A DNA stretch of 64,000 bases from Sulfitobacter sp. DFL-14 (GTDB lineage Bacteria; Pseudomonadota; Alphaproteobacteria; Rhodobacterales; Rhodobacteraceae): assembly GCF_003335585.1 (NCBI RefSeq), contig NZ_QBFD01000024.1, forward strand, positions 255,345-319,344. Reading direction: 5' to 3'. The notes beneath the pieces are model-generated. The model made no database searches. It was not told where the DNA came from and saw nothing but the letters and a program-made list of their open reading frames with translations. Below are positions 41,815-51,020 of the stretch, in pieces. The position numbers and the translations under genes were made by a program. Position 1 is the first letter of the stretch, and every line of letters begins with the position of its first letter.

Positions 41815-42944
41815 CAGGCCACCCCCCCGTCGAGACGGGTCATGGATTTATGCGCCGGGTTGTTCAGGGTCAGGTCCATCGCCCGCGGCTCTGCCGAGAT
41901 CGGCTGGGTCCAGAGCTCTGCAAATGCCGCGTTCAGATCGCGCCCCTCGTGCAGGATGCCGAACACTGTCTCGCAGATCGGCATTGCCACCCGGACCCGT
42001 TTCGCCAGATCAATGACGGAGCGGGCATTGGCCTCGCCCTCGACCACCACCGGCGCGCCGTCGAAACACTGATCGCGCGGGGTGCCCTGACCCAACTGCA
42101 CGCCCAGCGACATGTTGCGCGAGGTCTGGCTGGAGCAGGTCAGGGTCAGATCGCCGGTCCCGGCCAGGCCGGTGACAGTCTCGCGCCTGCCGCCCAGCGC
42201 CTCTGCCAGCACCTTCATCTCGTCGAGGCCCCGCGTGATCAGCGCGGCGCGGGTGTTCTCGGCAAAGCCCGCACCCGTCATCATGCCGCAGCCGATGGCG
42301 ACCACGTTCTTCACCGCGCCGCCGATTTCGACCCCGACCAGATCGTCGGAGATATAAGTCTTGAAAAAGCCCGTGCTCATCGACAGGGCCAGCCTTGCGG
42401 CGGGGCTGTGCGAGGGCTCAAGCCGGTCCTTGTGGCTGAATTCAAAGGCGACGGTGGCCGCCGTCGGATGGCCCAGCGCAGTTTCGCGCGCAAAGGTGGG
42501 GCCGGAAATGGTGCCCACGGGCACATGCGGCATCTCTTCGGCGACGACCTGGGACATCAGATAGCCTGTCGTATGTTCGATCCCCTTGGTACAGATCGCC
42601 ACCGGCGTGCCATGTTTGACCAGACCGGAAATGCGCGATGCCATGGCGCGGACCGCGCCGGAGGGCACCACCAGCAGCACCGCATCCGCGCCGTTCAGCG
42701 CAACCTCCAGGTCATCTGTGGCGGTCAGGGACGGGGGCAATGCGATTTCGGGCAGATACTTTGCATTTACATGAGAGCTGTTGATCGACCGGACGGCCGC
42801 CCGGTCGCGCGCATAAAGCTGCACCGCCCTGCCCGCCTTTGCCGCAACGCTGGCCAGCGCCGTCCCCCATGCGCCACCACCGATCACCGCAATCCGGGCA
42901 TAGGGTTGTTCCTGGGTCGGCAGCATCTTGATTTCTGCTGTCAT
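41814..42944 (-). CDS. gpsA: NAD(P)-dependent glycerol-3-phosphate dehydrogenase
   Basis: Makes sn-glycerol 3-phosphate from dihydroxyacetone phosphate; 376 residues. IAVIGGGAWGTALASVAA near the N-terminus binds the cofactor; AICTKGIEHTTG, SGPTFARETALGHPTA, GGAVKNVVAIGCGMMTGAGF (catalytic Lys) and TGDLTLTCSSQTSRN are GpsA signatures. The ~30-residue C-terminal tail and N-terminal extension make it longer than the usual ~330. ATG 42944 has AGGAG eight bases upstream. As the first gene of the ggpS operon it would supply the acceptor for glucosylglycerol synthesis, possibly in addition to a housekeeping GpsA elsewhere. Confidence 0.92.
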   Translation of the reverse strand: MTAEIKMLPTQEQPYARIAVIGGGAWGTALASVAAKAGRAVQLYARDRAAVRSINSSHVNAKYLPEIALPPSLTATDDLEVALNGADAVLLVVPSGAVRAMASRISGLVKHGTPVAICTKGIEHTTGYLMSQVVAEEMPHVPVGTISGPTFARETALGHPTAATVAFEFSHKDRLEPSHSPAARLALSMSTGFFKTYISDDLVGVEIGGAVKNVVAIGCGMMTGAGFAENTRAALITRGLDEMKVLAEALGGRRETVTGLAGTGDLTLTCSSQTSRNMSLGVQLGQGTPRDQCFDGAPVVVEGEANARSVIDLAKRVRVAMPICETVFGILHEGRDLNAAFAELWTQPISAEPRAMDLTLNNPAHKSMTRLDGGVA

Positions 42945-43363
42945 ATCTGAACTCCTCTTGTGCCAATACATCGACGCAGCCCCTGGCCGGGACCGATCCG
43001 TGCATCCGCTCTTCATGCTCAGCTACTGACCTAACGAGATGCTGTGACAGTTCAATGCGCGACGCCGACAAAGCCGAAATTCGCCCTAATCCCGTCCGAA
43101 TTTAGCACATTTTTTAGGCAATCCGCGGAATGACGCGCAATCCTTGCTCACCCCCTGCGCGGGTGCCGCAGCGCACCACCACAGGTTTAATATACTGAAA
43201 TATTGTGATTTTCCGATACGGAAAGCCGATATCAGCCATCCCTGAGCCGCCGCGCTCGGCGGTTCTGCGCATTTATCAAGCAGGCGCGCGCCCCGGATTT
43301 TTTGACTTTCTGCACCTGCAGCCTTACCTCTTTCCGAGTGTTGGAAACAGGAGTGAAACGAAA
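42945..43363. promoter_or_regulatory. 419-base divergent control region of the glucosylglycerol locus
   Basis: No gene. Contains an AT-rich stretch at 43187-43225, a hairpin ggtgc-cgcagc-gcacc near 43155-43170, a hairpin ccgcc/ggcgg near 43240-43256, and a promoter-like TTGACT (43302-43307) with TACCTC (43325-43330) 17 bases on, facing galU. Salt-responsive promoters for both directions would be expected here. Confidence 0.45.
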
Positions 43364-44257
43364 ATGACAAAGACAGTGCGCACAGCGATTTTTCCGGTTG
43401 CCGGCATGGGCACCCGTTTTCTGCCTGCAACAAAGGCGGTTCCGAAAGAGCTGTTGCCTGTTCTCGACACGCCATTGATCCAATATGTGATCGATGAAGC
43501 CCGCGATGCCGGGATCGAACGGATGATCTTTGTCAATCACCCCTCCAAATCCGCCATCGAACATTACGTGATGCATGACATCGCCCTGGGCGAGACCTTG
43601 TGCCAGCGCGGAAAGAACAAACTGGCCCAGCAGCTGCTTGATGCCGCCCTGGACGAAAGCAAGCATGACATCGTCTTTGTCCACCAGCACCAGCCCCTCG
43701 GCCTTGGCCATGCGATCCTCTGTGCCGCCGAACACGCGTTGCCGGGGGCGGTGGCCGTGCTGCTGCCGGACGATCTGATCCTCGGCGGCAAGGGCTGCCT
43801 GAGCCAGATGATCGAGGCCTACAAGACCGCGCCGGTCGACCATATGCTTGCCACCCTCGAAGTGCCGCGCGAAACGGTTTCGAGCTATGGCGTGCTGTCG
43901 ATTGCCAAGCATGACAATGCGCTGGCCTATTGCGACGGGCTGGTCGAAAAGCCGGATGCCGACCTGGCCCCCTCCACCACCGCCGTGGTTGGCCGCTACA
44001 TCCTTGACGGCGGCATCTTTGACACCCTGCGCCACCAGAAACCGGGTGCTGGCGGGGAAATCCAGCTGACCGATGCGATTGCCGCCGATATCGGCACCAA
44101 AAGCGTGGCGGGCTATCGCTTTATCGGCAAACGGTTCGATTGCGGGTCAAAGGACGGCATGTTGAGCGCGCAATTGTTCCTGGCGCAGCAGGACGCCCAG
44201 TTCGCCCATGTGATCGGCGATTTCCTGAGCGCGAACCAGCAGATGAGCGTCGCCTGA
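43364..44257 (+). CDS. galU: UTP--glucose-1-phosphate uridylyltransferase
   Basis: Produces UDP-glucose; 297 residues. The nucleotidyltransferase signature AGMGTRFLPATKAVPKELLPVLDTPLIQYVIDEA is at residues ~13-46, with VLLPDDLILGG and VVGRYILDGGIFDTL further on. ATG 43364 follows AGGAG by ten bases. Divergent from the ggpS operon and directly upstream of an alpha-glucosidase gene. If UDP-glucose is the donor for this GgpS, galU feeds it; cyanobacterial GgpS prefers ADP-glucose. Confidence 0.94.
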   Translation: MTKTVRTAIFPVAGMGTRFLPATKAVPKELLPVLDTPLIQYVIDEARDAGIERMIFVNHPSKSAIEHYVMHDIALGETLCQRGKNKLAQQLLDAALDESKHDIVFVHQHQPLGLGHAILCAAEHALPGAVAVLLPDDLILGGKGCLSQMIEAYKTAPVDHMLATLEVPRETVSSYGVLSIAKHDNALAYCDGLVEKPDADLAPSTTAVVGRYILDGGIFDTLRHQKPGAGGEIQLTDAIAADIGTKSVAGYRFIGKRFDCGSKDGMLSAQLFLAQQDAQFAHVIGDFLSANQQMSVA

Positions 44258-44291
44258 CCGTTAGCGCCTGGAAAGGCCTGTAACAGCAGAC

Positions 44292-45950
44292 ATGACAGAA
44301 CCAGAATCCCCCGATCCCGACTGGTGGCGCGGCAGCGTCATCTACCAGATCTATCCGCGCAGCTTTCAGGACAGCAATGCGGACGGCATCGGCGATCTTC
44401 AGGGGATTGTGCAGCGCATCGGCTATGTGGCGAGCCTGGGCGTGGATGCGATCTGGATCTCGCCCTTCTACCGCTCGCCGATGAAGGATTTCGGTTATGA
44501 CGTCAGCGATTACTGCGACGTCGATCCGATCTTTGGCAGCCTGGCGGATTTCGATGATGTGATCGCGGCGGCGCATGATGCCGGGATCAGGGTGATCATC
44601 GACCTGGTGCTTTCCCATACCTCTGAACAACACGCCTGGTTTGCCAACAGCCGCGCCTCGCGTGACGGCTCGCTGGCGGATTGGTACGTCTGGTCAGACC
44701 CGAAACCGGATGGCACCGCCCCGAACAACTGGCTGTCGATCTTTGGCGGCTCGGCCTGGCACTGGGACCCGCGGCGCGAACAATACTACCTGCACAACTT
44801 TCTGGCCTCGCAGCCCGATCTCAACCTGCACAATCCGCATGTGCAATCGGCCCTGCTGGAGGTCATGCGTTTCTGGCTCAACCGCGGGGTGGACGGGTTC
44901 CGCTTTGACACCGTGAACTTCCTGTTCGCCGACAAGCACCTGCGCGACAATCCCGCGCTGGAGAAAGAGCAGCGCAGCGACATCCTGACGCCTTCCGTGA
45001 ACCCCTATAATTACCAGGATCACGTCAATTCGAAGAACCGCCCCGAGACGCTGGACTTCATTGCGCGCATCCGGGCATTGCTGGACGAATACGACGCGGT
45101 CACATCGCTTGGCGAAATCGGGGATGCCACCAAGGGCCTGCAACTGCTGGGAGAATACACCAGGGGCGCGGACCGGCTGCACATGTGCTATGCCTTTGAA
45201 TTCCTCGCGGCGGAACCGCTGAACGCCTCGCGCGTGGCGGAGGTGCTCTATGCGGTCAACCAGGTCGCCCGCGACGGCTGGCCCGCCTGGGCGTTTTCCA
45301 ACCATGACGTGATGCGCCATGCCAGCCGCTGGGGCCTGTCCCCCGCCGCACAACGGCTTTATGCGACACTGCTGATGTGTCTGCCGGGGGCTGCCTGCCT
45401 TTATCAGGGAGAGGAGCTGGGGCTGGAAGAGGACGATATCTCTTTCGAAGACCTGCAAGACCCTTACGGGCGAGAATTCTGGCCCGAGTACAAGGGCCGT
45501 GACGGCTGCCGCACGCCGATGGTCTGGGATCAGACCGAAAGCAATGCAGGCTTTTCCAGCGGGGTGCCCTGGCTGCCGCTGAGCAATGAGAACCGCCACC
45601 GCGCGGTTCATGCGCAGGAGGCGGAGCCGGGGGCGATCCTGCATCATTACCGCAATGCCATCGCCTTTCGCGGCAAGCACGCGGCGCTCAGGGTCGGGCG
45701 GCAGGAGGGCGTCTATGTCTTTACCGATGTGCTGCATTTCCAGCGGGTGACGGAGGAGGAGACGATTTTCTGCGCCTTCAACATGTCCGACACCCCGTCG
45801 ATGCACAGCCTGCCGTCGGGGACATGGAAGACCATCGGCCGCAAGATCGGCAGCGCCAGCCCCTCGCCGGACGGGCGGCTGCATCTTGGTCCCTGGCAGG
45901 TCTGCCTGGCAAAGAAGATCAGCGAAGCAGCCCAAAGCGCCCCGCCTTGA
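44292..45950 (+). CDS. GH13 alpha-glucosidase
   Basis: Glycoside hydrolase family 13 enzyme, 552 residues, cytoplasmic (no signal peptide). N-terminal WWRGSVIYQIYPRSFQDSNADGIGDLQGI, region I DLVLSHTS, region II GFRFDTVNF with the Asp nucleophile, TSLGEIGD with the Glu acid/base, and FSNHDVMRH. This matches oligo-1,6/alpha-1,4-glucosidases such as AglA. It is 34 bases after galU. In this setting it may hydrolyse glucosylglycerol, trehalose or sucrose during osmotic downshift. Confidence 0.9.
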   Translation: MTEPESPDPDWWRGSVIYQIYPRSFQDSNADGIGDLQGIVQRIGYVASLGVDAIWISPFYRSPMKDFGYDVSDYCDVDPIFGSLADFDDVIAAAHDAGIRVIIDLVLSHTSEQHAWFANSRASRDGSLADWYVWSDPKPDGTAPNNWLSIFGGSAWHWDPRREQYYLHNFLASQPDLNLHNPHVQSALLEVMRFWLNRGVDGFRFDTVNFLFADKHLRDNPALEKEQRSDILTPSVNPYNYQDHVNSKNRPETLDFIARIRALLDEYDAVTSLGEIGDATKGLQLLGEYTRGADRLHMCYAFEFLAAEPLNASRVAEVLYAVNQVARDGWPAWAFSNHDVMRHASRWGLSPAAQRLYATLLMCLPGAACLYQGEELGLEEDDISFEDLQDPYGREFWPEYKGRDGCRTPMVWDQTESNAGFSSGVPWLPLSNENRHRAVHAQEAEPGAILHHYRNAIAFRGKHAALRVGRQEGVYVFTDVLHFQRVTEEETIFCAFNMSDTPSMHSLPSGTWKTIGRKIGSASPSPDGRLHLGPWQVCLAKKISEAAQSAPP

Positions 45951-46041
45951 ACGTGAATCGCCGATACCCTGCCGCGCTTCGCGCTCTCGGGACATCGGCG
46001 ATACCGGATGTATAAGGTGAAAGGCGGGACGCCGTGAACCG
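45951..46041. terminator. convergent intergenic region with inverted repeat
   Basis: Short gap between the ends of the alpha-glucosidase and TRAP permease genes. The arms tcgccgat and atcggcga are about 25 bases apart and could form a bidirectional terminator stem, but there is no T-run. Confidence 0.3.
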
Positions 46042-47799
46042 TCAGAGCGCCAGCCGGGCAAAGATGATTGCCGCACCGGCGGCAAAGAGCCCTGCGCGGA
46101 TGGCGATGCCGCGCGGCGAGATCAGCGCCGACGACATCAGCGCCAGCCCGGCCCCCACCTGCACCAGTGCAACGGCAGCCATCAGCGGCGCGGTGCCAAG
46201 TGCGATCAGGTCGGGATTGGCGATCATCGCCAGCGGAATGACATAGAGCCCGAAGCCCAGTGACATCGCGGTCACCGCCACCTTGAGCCAGTTTTCCCCG
46301 ATCATGCCCGCCGCGATGAACACCGCGCCGCAGACCGGGGGCGTGATGGTGGACAAGAGGGCAAACCAGAAGACGAAGAGATGCGCCTGCAGCGGCACCA
46401 GCCCCAGTTCGATCAGGGCAGGCCCCGCCACCGACACGCAGATCACATAGGCCGCTGTCGTCGGCACCTCCATCCCCAGCACCAGACAGGCCACGGCGGT
46501 CAGCAGCAGCGCGGGCCAGAGCATGCCCCCCGATCCCGAAAGGATCAGCGAGGTGATCTTGACCCCCAGCCCGGTGATCGAGAGCACGCCGATGATGATC
46601 GAGGCGCAGATGATGATGGCCGCGATCATCGAGACCTGCCTTGCCGCGTTGAGCATGGCGCTTTCGATCCGCCCGCCGATCCCGCGCCAGGTGCCGATGC
46701 CCTGCGCGTTGAAGAAGAGCAGGGCAAAGGCCGCAAGGATCGCCATGGTCGCGGCATATTGCGGCGTCACCTTGATCCAGAACATGCCCCAGAGCAGGAT
46801 GGTGAAAGGCACCGCAAAGAAGGCCGAGGTGATCAGCACATCGCGCAGGGCGGGGCGGTCTTCCGCCCGGATGCCCGACAGGTTGCCGCGCGACGCATAG
46901 GCGTTCACGCCAACCCAGACCGCCCAGAAGTACAGCAGCGCAGGCAGCACCGCCGCCGCCATGATCGCGGTGTAGGGCAAGCCCGTCAGCTCCACCATCA
47001 CAAAGGCCCCTGCCCCCATCAGCGGCGGCATGATCTGCCCGCCGGAGGAGGCCACCGCCTCCACCGCTGCGGCAAGGCGCTTGGGGTATCCCAGACGTGT
47101 CATCGCAGGCAATGTGATCGCCCCGGTGGAAGCGACATTGGCCGAGGCCGAACCGGAGATGGAGCCGAAAAGCGCCGAGGAGAGGACCGATACCTTGGCC
47201 GCACCGCCCTTGAGCCGTCCGGCAGCGGCGGCAGCCAGGTTCATGAAGCCCTGCCCCGCCTCGCCCGCATTCAGCGCCGCACCAAAGATGACAAAGATCG
47301 CCACCACGCTGACGGAGACGCCCGTCAGGCTGCCCCAGATGCCGCCTTCGGCAATGGTCAGGGTGCCCAGGAAACTGGGCAGGGGCGTGCCGGAATGGCC
47401 GAATTCGCCCGGAATGTACTGCCCGAACAAGCCGTAGAGCAGCGCCAGCAGCGCGACCAGGGGCAAGGGCCAGCCGATGGCCCGGCGCGCGGCCTCAAGC
47501 ACCACCACCAGCAGGGTCACGGCGATGCCGGTCTGGAACGGCCCTTCGAGGAAACCGTATTGGTCTGACAGCATGTTGTGCGACAGGGCCACCCAAAGGC
47601 TCGCCCCGATGCCCAGCACCGCCAGAACCGCCCCGCTGCCCCACATCAGCCGCGACTGCCCCGCCCCCAGCAGGATCCAGGGCAGCGCCAGCGCCAGGTG
47701 CAGCGGGCGGCTGACCAGATTGGGCACCAGCCCCGAAAAGATCAGGCCAAGGTGAAAGACGACCAGCACAAGGGCCGCAAGAAAGGCGATAAGACGCAT
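46042..47799 (-). CDS. TRAP transporter fused permease (DctQM-type) of a TAXI system
   Basis: 585-residue inner-membrane protein with ~16 hydrophobic segments. The small and large TRAP permeases are fused, as is usual for TAXI-family systems. GSISGSASANVASTGAITLPAMTRLGYPKRLAAAVEAVASSGGQIMPPLMG is the conserved fused-permease motif, and CLVLGMEVPTTAAYVICVSVAGPALIELG lies in the C-terminal half. ATG 47799 begins the first hydrophobic segment. It is the second gene after the TAXI receptor. Confidence 0.92.
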   Translation of the reverse strand: MRLIAFLAALVLVVFHLGLIFSGLVPNLVSRPLHLALALPWILLGAGQSRLMWGSGAVLAVLGIGASLWVALSHNMLSDQYGFLEGPFQTGIAVTLLVVVLEAARRAIGWPLPLVALLALLYGLFGQYIPGEFGHSGTPLPSFLGTLTIAEGGIWGSLTGVSVSVVAIFVIFGAALNAGEAGQGFMNLAAAAAGRLKGGAAKVSVLSSALFGSISGSASANVASTGAITLPAMTRLGYPKRLAAAVEAVASSGGQIMPPLMGAGAFVMVELTGLPYTAIMAAAVLPALLYFWAVWVGVNAYASRGNLSGIRAEDRPALRDVLITSAFFAVPFTILLWGMFWIKVTPQYAATMAILAAFALLFFNAQGIGTWRGIGGRIESAMLNAARQVSMIAAIIICASIIIGVLSITGLGVKITSLILSGSGGMLWPALLLTAVACLVLGMEVPTTAAYVICVSVAGPALIELGLVPLQAHLFVFWFALLSTITPPVCGAVFIAAGMIGENWLKVAVTAMSLGFGLYVIPLAMIANPDLIALGTAPLMAAVALVQVGAGLALMSSALISPRGIAIRAGLFAAGAAIIFARLAL

Positions 47800-47824
47800 C
47801 AGGGAGCCTTCGACAGCAGAAAAA

Positions 47825-47850
47825 GGGCGCACCGGGGATCCGGCGCGCCC
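47825..47850 (-). terminator. hairpin between TAXI receptor and permease genes
   Basis: Stem gggcgc-accgg / ccgg-cgcgccc around a four-base loop, one bulge. It lies seven bases after the receptor stop, in the position where an attenuating stem raises receptor over permease yield. Confidence 0.5.
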
Positions 47851-47857
47851 GGGGGCT

Positions 47858-48808
47858 TTACATCTGCGCGTCGCTCAGGGTCCAGCCCATTTCCTTGTAA
47901 TAGCGCACGGCGCCGGGGTGCAGCTTGCTGGTGATCGTTTCCATCAGCCCCTCATCCACCGCGTTCCACCAGGGCGCGGAGGCGCCCATCGCGTCACGCT
48001 GTTCCCAGAACGTCCTGGTCAGCGCATAGGCGGTGTCATCGCTCATCTTGGTGGTGGCAAAGGCGACAACCGGCAGCGATGTGGTGACGATATCGCTGTC
48101 CTGCCCGGCATAGGTGCCTGCCGGAATAACCAGCCTTGTCCGCTTGGTTTCCGAGATCTGCGCGTCGCTCAGCGACAGGACGGTGACACCGGTGGTTGCC
48201 GCCGCCTCGACCACATTGGGTGCCGGATAGGAGCCGGCGGTGACAAAACCGTCGATCTGCCCGTTCTTGAGCGCGGCAACCGCATTGGACAATTCCGCAT
48301 CGGCCAGGTTCACCTTGCCTTCCAGGCCAAAGAGCCCGAGATATTTCTCGCCCTCGGTCGCACCGAAGGACCCTTTGCCCAGCAGGATGGTCTTGCCCTC
48401 CATCCCGGCAAAATCGGTGACGCCGCTGGCGTCCGACATCACGAAATGCATGGTCAGCGAGGGGATCGGGAAGAGTGCGCGGATCTCGTCAAAGGCGGGA
48501 TCGCCCTTGCCCTCGAACATCGCCTTGCCCTGCTGGGCAAGCCCGACCAGCGCAGGCGGGGTGGTAAAGACATAATCACCGCCCCGCGCCCGTACTTCCA
48601 TGACGTTCTGGACCGAGCCCTGGCTTTCCTCGACGGTCACGATCACGCCGCCATCAGTGCCTTCCTTCATCGCCTCGGCAATCTGCACGCCCATCTGATA
48701 ATAGGACGATCCGGTCTTTGCGGATTTATAGGTCACTCGCTCCTGCGCGGTGGCAAGGCCTGCGGTCACAACCAGCGCGAGGCTGGCCAGAACAGGTGTC
48801 AGTTTCAT
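47858..48808 (-). CDS. TAXI family TRAP transporter solute-binding protein
   Basis: 316-residue periplasmic receptor. Signal peptide MKLTPVLASLALVVTAGLATAQ, then YKSAKTGSSYYQMGVQIAEAMKEG, the glycine/serine-rich start typical of TAXI proteins (TRAP-associated extracytoplasmic immunogenic). VEESQGSVQNVMEVRARGGDYVFT follows. ATG 48808 has GGGAGG nine bases upstream. The ligand is unknown; glutamate-like compounds are bound by known members. Confidence 0.9.
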   Translation of the reverse strand: MKLTPVLASLALVVTAGLATAQERVTYKSAKTGSSYYQMGVQIAEAMKEGTDGGVIVTVEESQGSVQNVMEVRARGGDYVFTTPPALVGLAQQGKAMFEGKGDPAFDEIRALFPIPSLTMHFVMSDASGVTDFAGMEGKTILLGKGSFGATEGEKYLGLFGLEGKVNLADAELSNAVAALKNGQIDGFVTAGSYPAPNVVEAAATTGVTVLSLSDAQISETKRTRLVIPAGTYAGQDSDIVTTSLPVVAFATTKMSDDTAYALTRTFWEQRDAMGASAPWWNAVDEGLMETITSKLHPGAVRYYKEMGWTLSDAQM

Positions 48809-48888
48809 GGTAAATTCCTCCCTCGGAAATATCTGCGGCCACTGTTCCATTCTCCGCGCCGCGCTTCAAGCCGCGAGGTTGGATTTGA

Positions 48889-49737
48889 TCAGTCCAGGAC
48901 TTCTGCCAGCGTATAGCCAAAGGTCGCGGCCCGCGCGCCGCAGATGTCCCAGACCCGGCGCGCGGCATCTGCATCCATCTCGATCACGCCGGCACGTTTT
49001 GCATCCACCGCAAGCGGTGGCGCATCGGCGGGTGCCGCGCGGTAGAGGAACCCGGAGAGGGCGGCAGCGGTTGTGTCGGGATGATCAAGCGTATCCTCGA
49101 AACGGACGACATGCAGGTCGGGATCACCATCGAATGTACGCGCCATCAGATCGGCCTGATGCAACCAGCTGCAGGCATTGTGGATGTGGGTGCTGTCCGT
49201 CTCGATCAGCGCGGGGTCACGCCCGGCATGGACATAGGCCGCAGGCAGGGCGGCCCGGCCCATCGGATTGTTCATGCGCGAGGTCATATGGGTGCGCCGC
49301 AGGCTGGCCCGCACCGGATGGCGCACCAGATGCAGGCATTGCGCCTGCGGAAATGCCGCCCTGACCAGATCGCAGATCAGCGTGGTTTCGGGCAGTTTCC
49401 ACCCCCAGTATCCGCTTTCCACCTGCCCCGCGCGCGCCAGCACCTCGGCCGCCGTTTCATGCAGTTGCGTGATATAGCCCGCACGCCGCGCGTCATCGGG
49501 CGGCGCCTCGCCCGACATCACCTCGATCGCAATGGCATAGATCGACTTGACCCATTCCACGGAATCAAAGCTCTTGTTGATCTCGGAGCCGAGGAAAACG
49601 CCCTGCCCCTGGACAAATTCCGACAAAAGCCGCGTGCCGCCGCCGCCGCGACCCAGCAGGATGACAGGGCGGCTTTCGCCCATCAGCTGGCCACCGGGCC
49701 CCCTGATGGCGGATGAACTGTTGGTCATATGCGGCAT
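48889..49737 (-). CDS. sulfotransferase-like protein
   Basis: 282 residues. Near the N-terminus VILLGRGGGGTRLLSEFV resembles the phosphosulfate-binding loop of PAPS-dependent sulfotransferases, and CLHLVRHPVRASLRR near residue 140 the 3'-phosphate-binding motif. HVVRFEDTLDHPDTTAAALSGFL is the typical C-terminal RYEDL-like stretch. The acceptor is unknown; bacterial members sulfate carbohydrates, lipids or act only as nucleotide-binding proteins. Start uncertain: ATGs at 49737, 49728 and 49683 are all in frame. Confidence 0.75.
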   Translation of the reverse strand: MPHMTNSSSAIRGPGGQLMGESRPVILLGRGGGGTRLLSEFVQGQGVFLGSEINKSFDSVEWVKSIYAIAIEVMSGEAPPDDARRAGYITQLHETAAEVLARAGQVESGYWGWKLPETTLICDLVRAAFPQAQCLHLVRHPVRASLRRTHMTSRMNNPMGRAALPAAYVHAGRDPALIETDSTHIHNACSWLHQADLMARTFDGDPDLHVVRFEDTLDHPDTTAAALSGFLYRAAPADAPPLAVDAKRAGVIEMDADAARRVWDICGARAATFGYTLAEVLD

Positions 49738-49786
49738 CCCTGTCCTGCGACTGCCCTTGTTTAGCGTCAGGCAGGTCAGGCGGAAA

Positions 49787-49802
49787 GGCCCCGGGCGGGG
49801 CC
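49787..49802 (-). terminator. hairpin after the rhodanese gene
   Basis: Perfect six-base stem ggcccc/ggggcc with a four-base loop, followed on the minus strand by TTTCC. About 80 bases after the rhodanese stop. Confidence 0.5.
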
Positions 49803-49885
49803 GTTCCGTTCTGTTGCCGCCAGGCCGCGCAAGCGGCGGCGGGTGGCGTGATCCCTGGCAGGGCTGCCCGCCGCAGGACCGCTTG

Positions 49886-50266
49886 TCAGCCTTCTTCGGT
49901 GGGGCCGCCCGCCTCTTTCCAGCCGGGAAAGCCGCCGATGTTCGTCACATTGGTATAACCCATGTTCTGCAGGGTCTTGCCCGCCAGTGCCGCCTGGCCC
50001 CCCGCCCCGCAGATCAGATAGATTTCGCCATCCTGCTTCAGCGCGGGATTGTAGAATTGTTCCATCGCGGGATCGGCACGAAATTCGATCATGCCGCGCG
50101 GAATGCGATGCGCGCCCTTGATCGTACCGCTTTTGGCAATGTCGGCGCTGTCGCGCACATCGACAAAGACGCCGCCCCCCGCCGCATGTCTGGCAATCGC
50201 ATCGGCCACCGCCATCTTCGGCACGGTTTCATTGGCTTCGTCCAGGTAGTCTTTTGCAGATTTCAT
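49886..50266 (-). CDS. rhodanese-like domain protein
   Basis: Single-domain sulfurtransferase-like protein of 126 residues. FVDVRDSADIAKSGTIKGAHRIPRGMIEF and the active-site loop LICGAGGQAALAGKTLQNMGY with a catalytic Cys near residue 86 are clear. No signal peptide. The loop CGAGGQ differs from thiosulfate sulfurtransferase CRKGVT, so the sulfur donor cannot be assigned. Monocistronic by appearance. Confidence 0.88.
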   Translation of the reverse strand: MKSAKDYLDEANETVPKMAVADAIARHAAGGGVFVDVRDSADIAKSGTIKGAHRIPRGMIEFRADPAMEQFYNPALKQDGEIYLICGAGGQAALAGKTLQNMGYTNVTNIGGFPGWKEAGGPTEEG

Positions 50267-50369
50267 GATCGCTCTCCTACAATGGGTCCTTGTGGGAACT
50301 AGCCTGCCTGCGCTACAAGACCACCATCGCGGCCGGGGTTATTTGCGCAGAAAAATACGCCCGCCGGGG

Positions 50370-50939
50370 TCAGAGCTTCTGGCCCTTTTTGCGCAATTCC
50401 TCCAGCAGCCCGCGATAGATTTCGCCGCTGTCGCCGCCGCCGAAAATCGCCGCCCCGCCGGAGTAAGCGGTGCCATAGGTGCGCGCCACGGTGATCGTCT
50501 GGACCAGCCCCGACAGGAACTGATCCTTTTCAAGCGGTGACAGCGGGTGAATGAAGACCCCCCAGAGCCGCCCGTGCGCAACCGCATAGCGCGCATCAAG
50601 GGCCGCGTCGAAATTCGCCTGCATCAGGCGCAGCAGATCCGCCTGTGTCAGGCCTTCCACACTGGCGATGGGCACCATGGCGCGCATCCGGTCGGCCCGC
50701 ACATCCGCGATCACGATCACCGGAATATCCTCAAGGGTGAATTCCATCGCAGGTCCCTGCACCCGCATGTCCGGGTCCAGCGCCCGGATGATCCCGGCCA
50801 TCCGCGCCAATGTCATCGGCGCTTCGCCCTGCTGGTCCTGCGGGGCTTCGGACAGATCAGGCGACGCGGTCTGCGCCAGCGCGGCACCGGAGGTGAGCAG
50901 GGTCACAACAACAAGGGTTCGGGCAATGATGCGGAACAT
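50370..50939 (-). CDS. secreted protein of unknown function (possible YbjN-like fold)
   Basis: 189 residues beginning with a clear signal peptide (MFRIIARTLVVVTLLTSGAALAQ). The mature part has LARMAGIIRALDPDMRVQGPAMEF, VIVIADVRADRMRAMVPIASV and LTQADLLRLMQANFDAALDARYAVAHGRLWGVF, a layout reminiscent of YbjN / type III secretion chaperone-like domains. That resemblance is weak. It is upstream of nothing in particular and is followed by the rhodanese gene 103 bases on. No function can be assigned. Confidence 0.75.
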   Translation of the reverse strand: MFRIIARTLVVVTLLTSGAALAQTASPDLSEAPQDQQGEAPMTLARMAGIIRALDPDMRVQGPAMEFTLEDIPVIVIADVRADRMRAMVPIASVEGLTQADLLRLMQANFDAALDARYAVAHGRLWGVFIHPLSPLEKDQFLSGLVQTITVARTYGTAYSGGAAIFGGGDSGEIYRGLLEELRKKGQKL

Positions 50940-51020
50940 GGCAATCTCCTCTGCCCCATCCTGCGCCGGAACAGAGTGAAATACACGTCACCTCTGAGTG
51001 AGCCGCGGCAAAAGGCCTGC

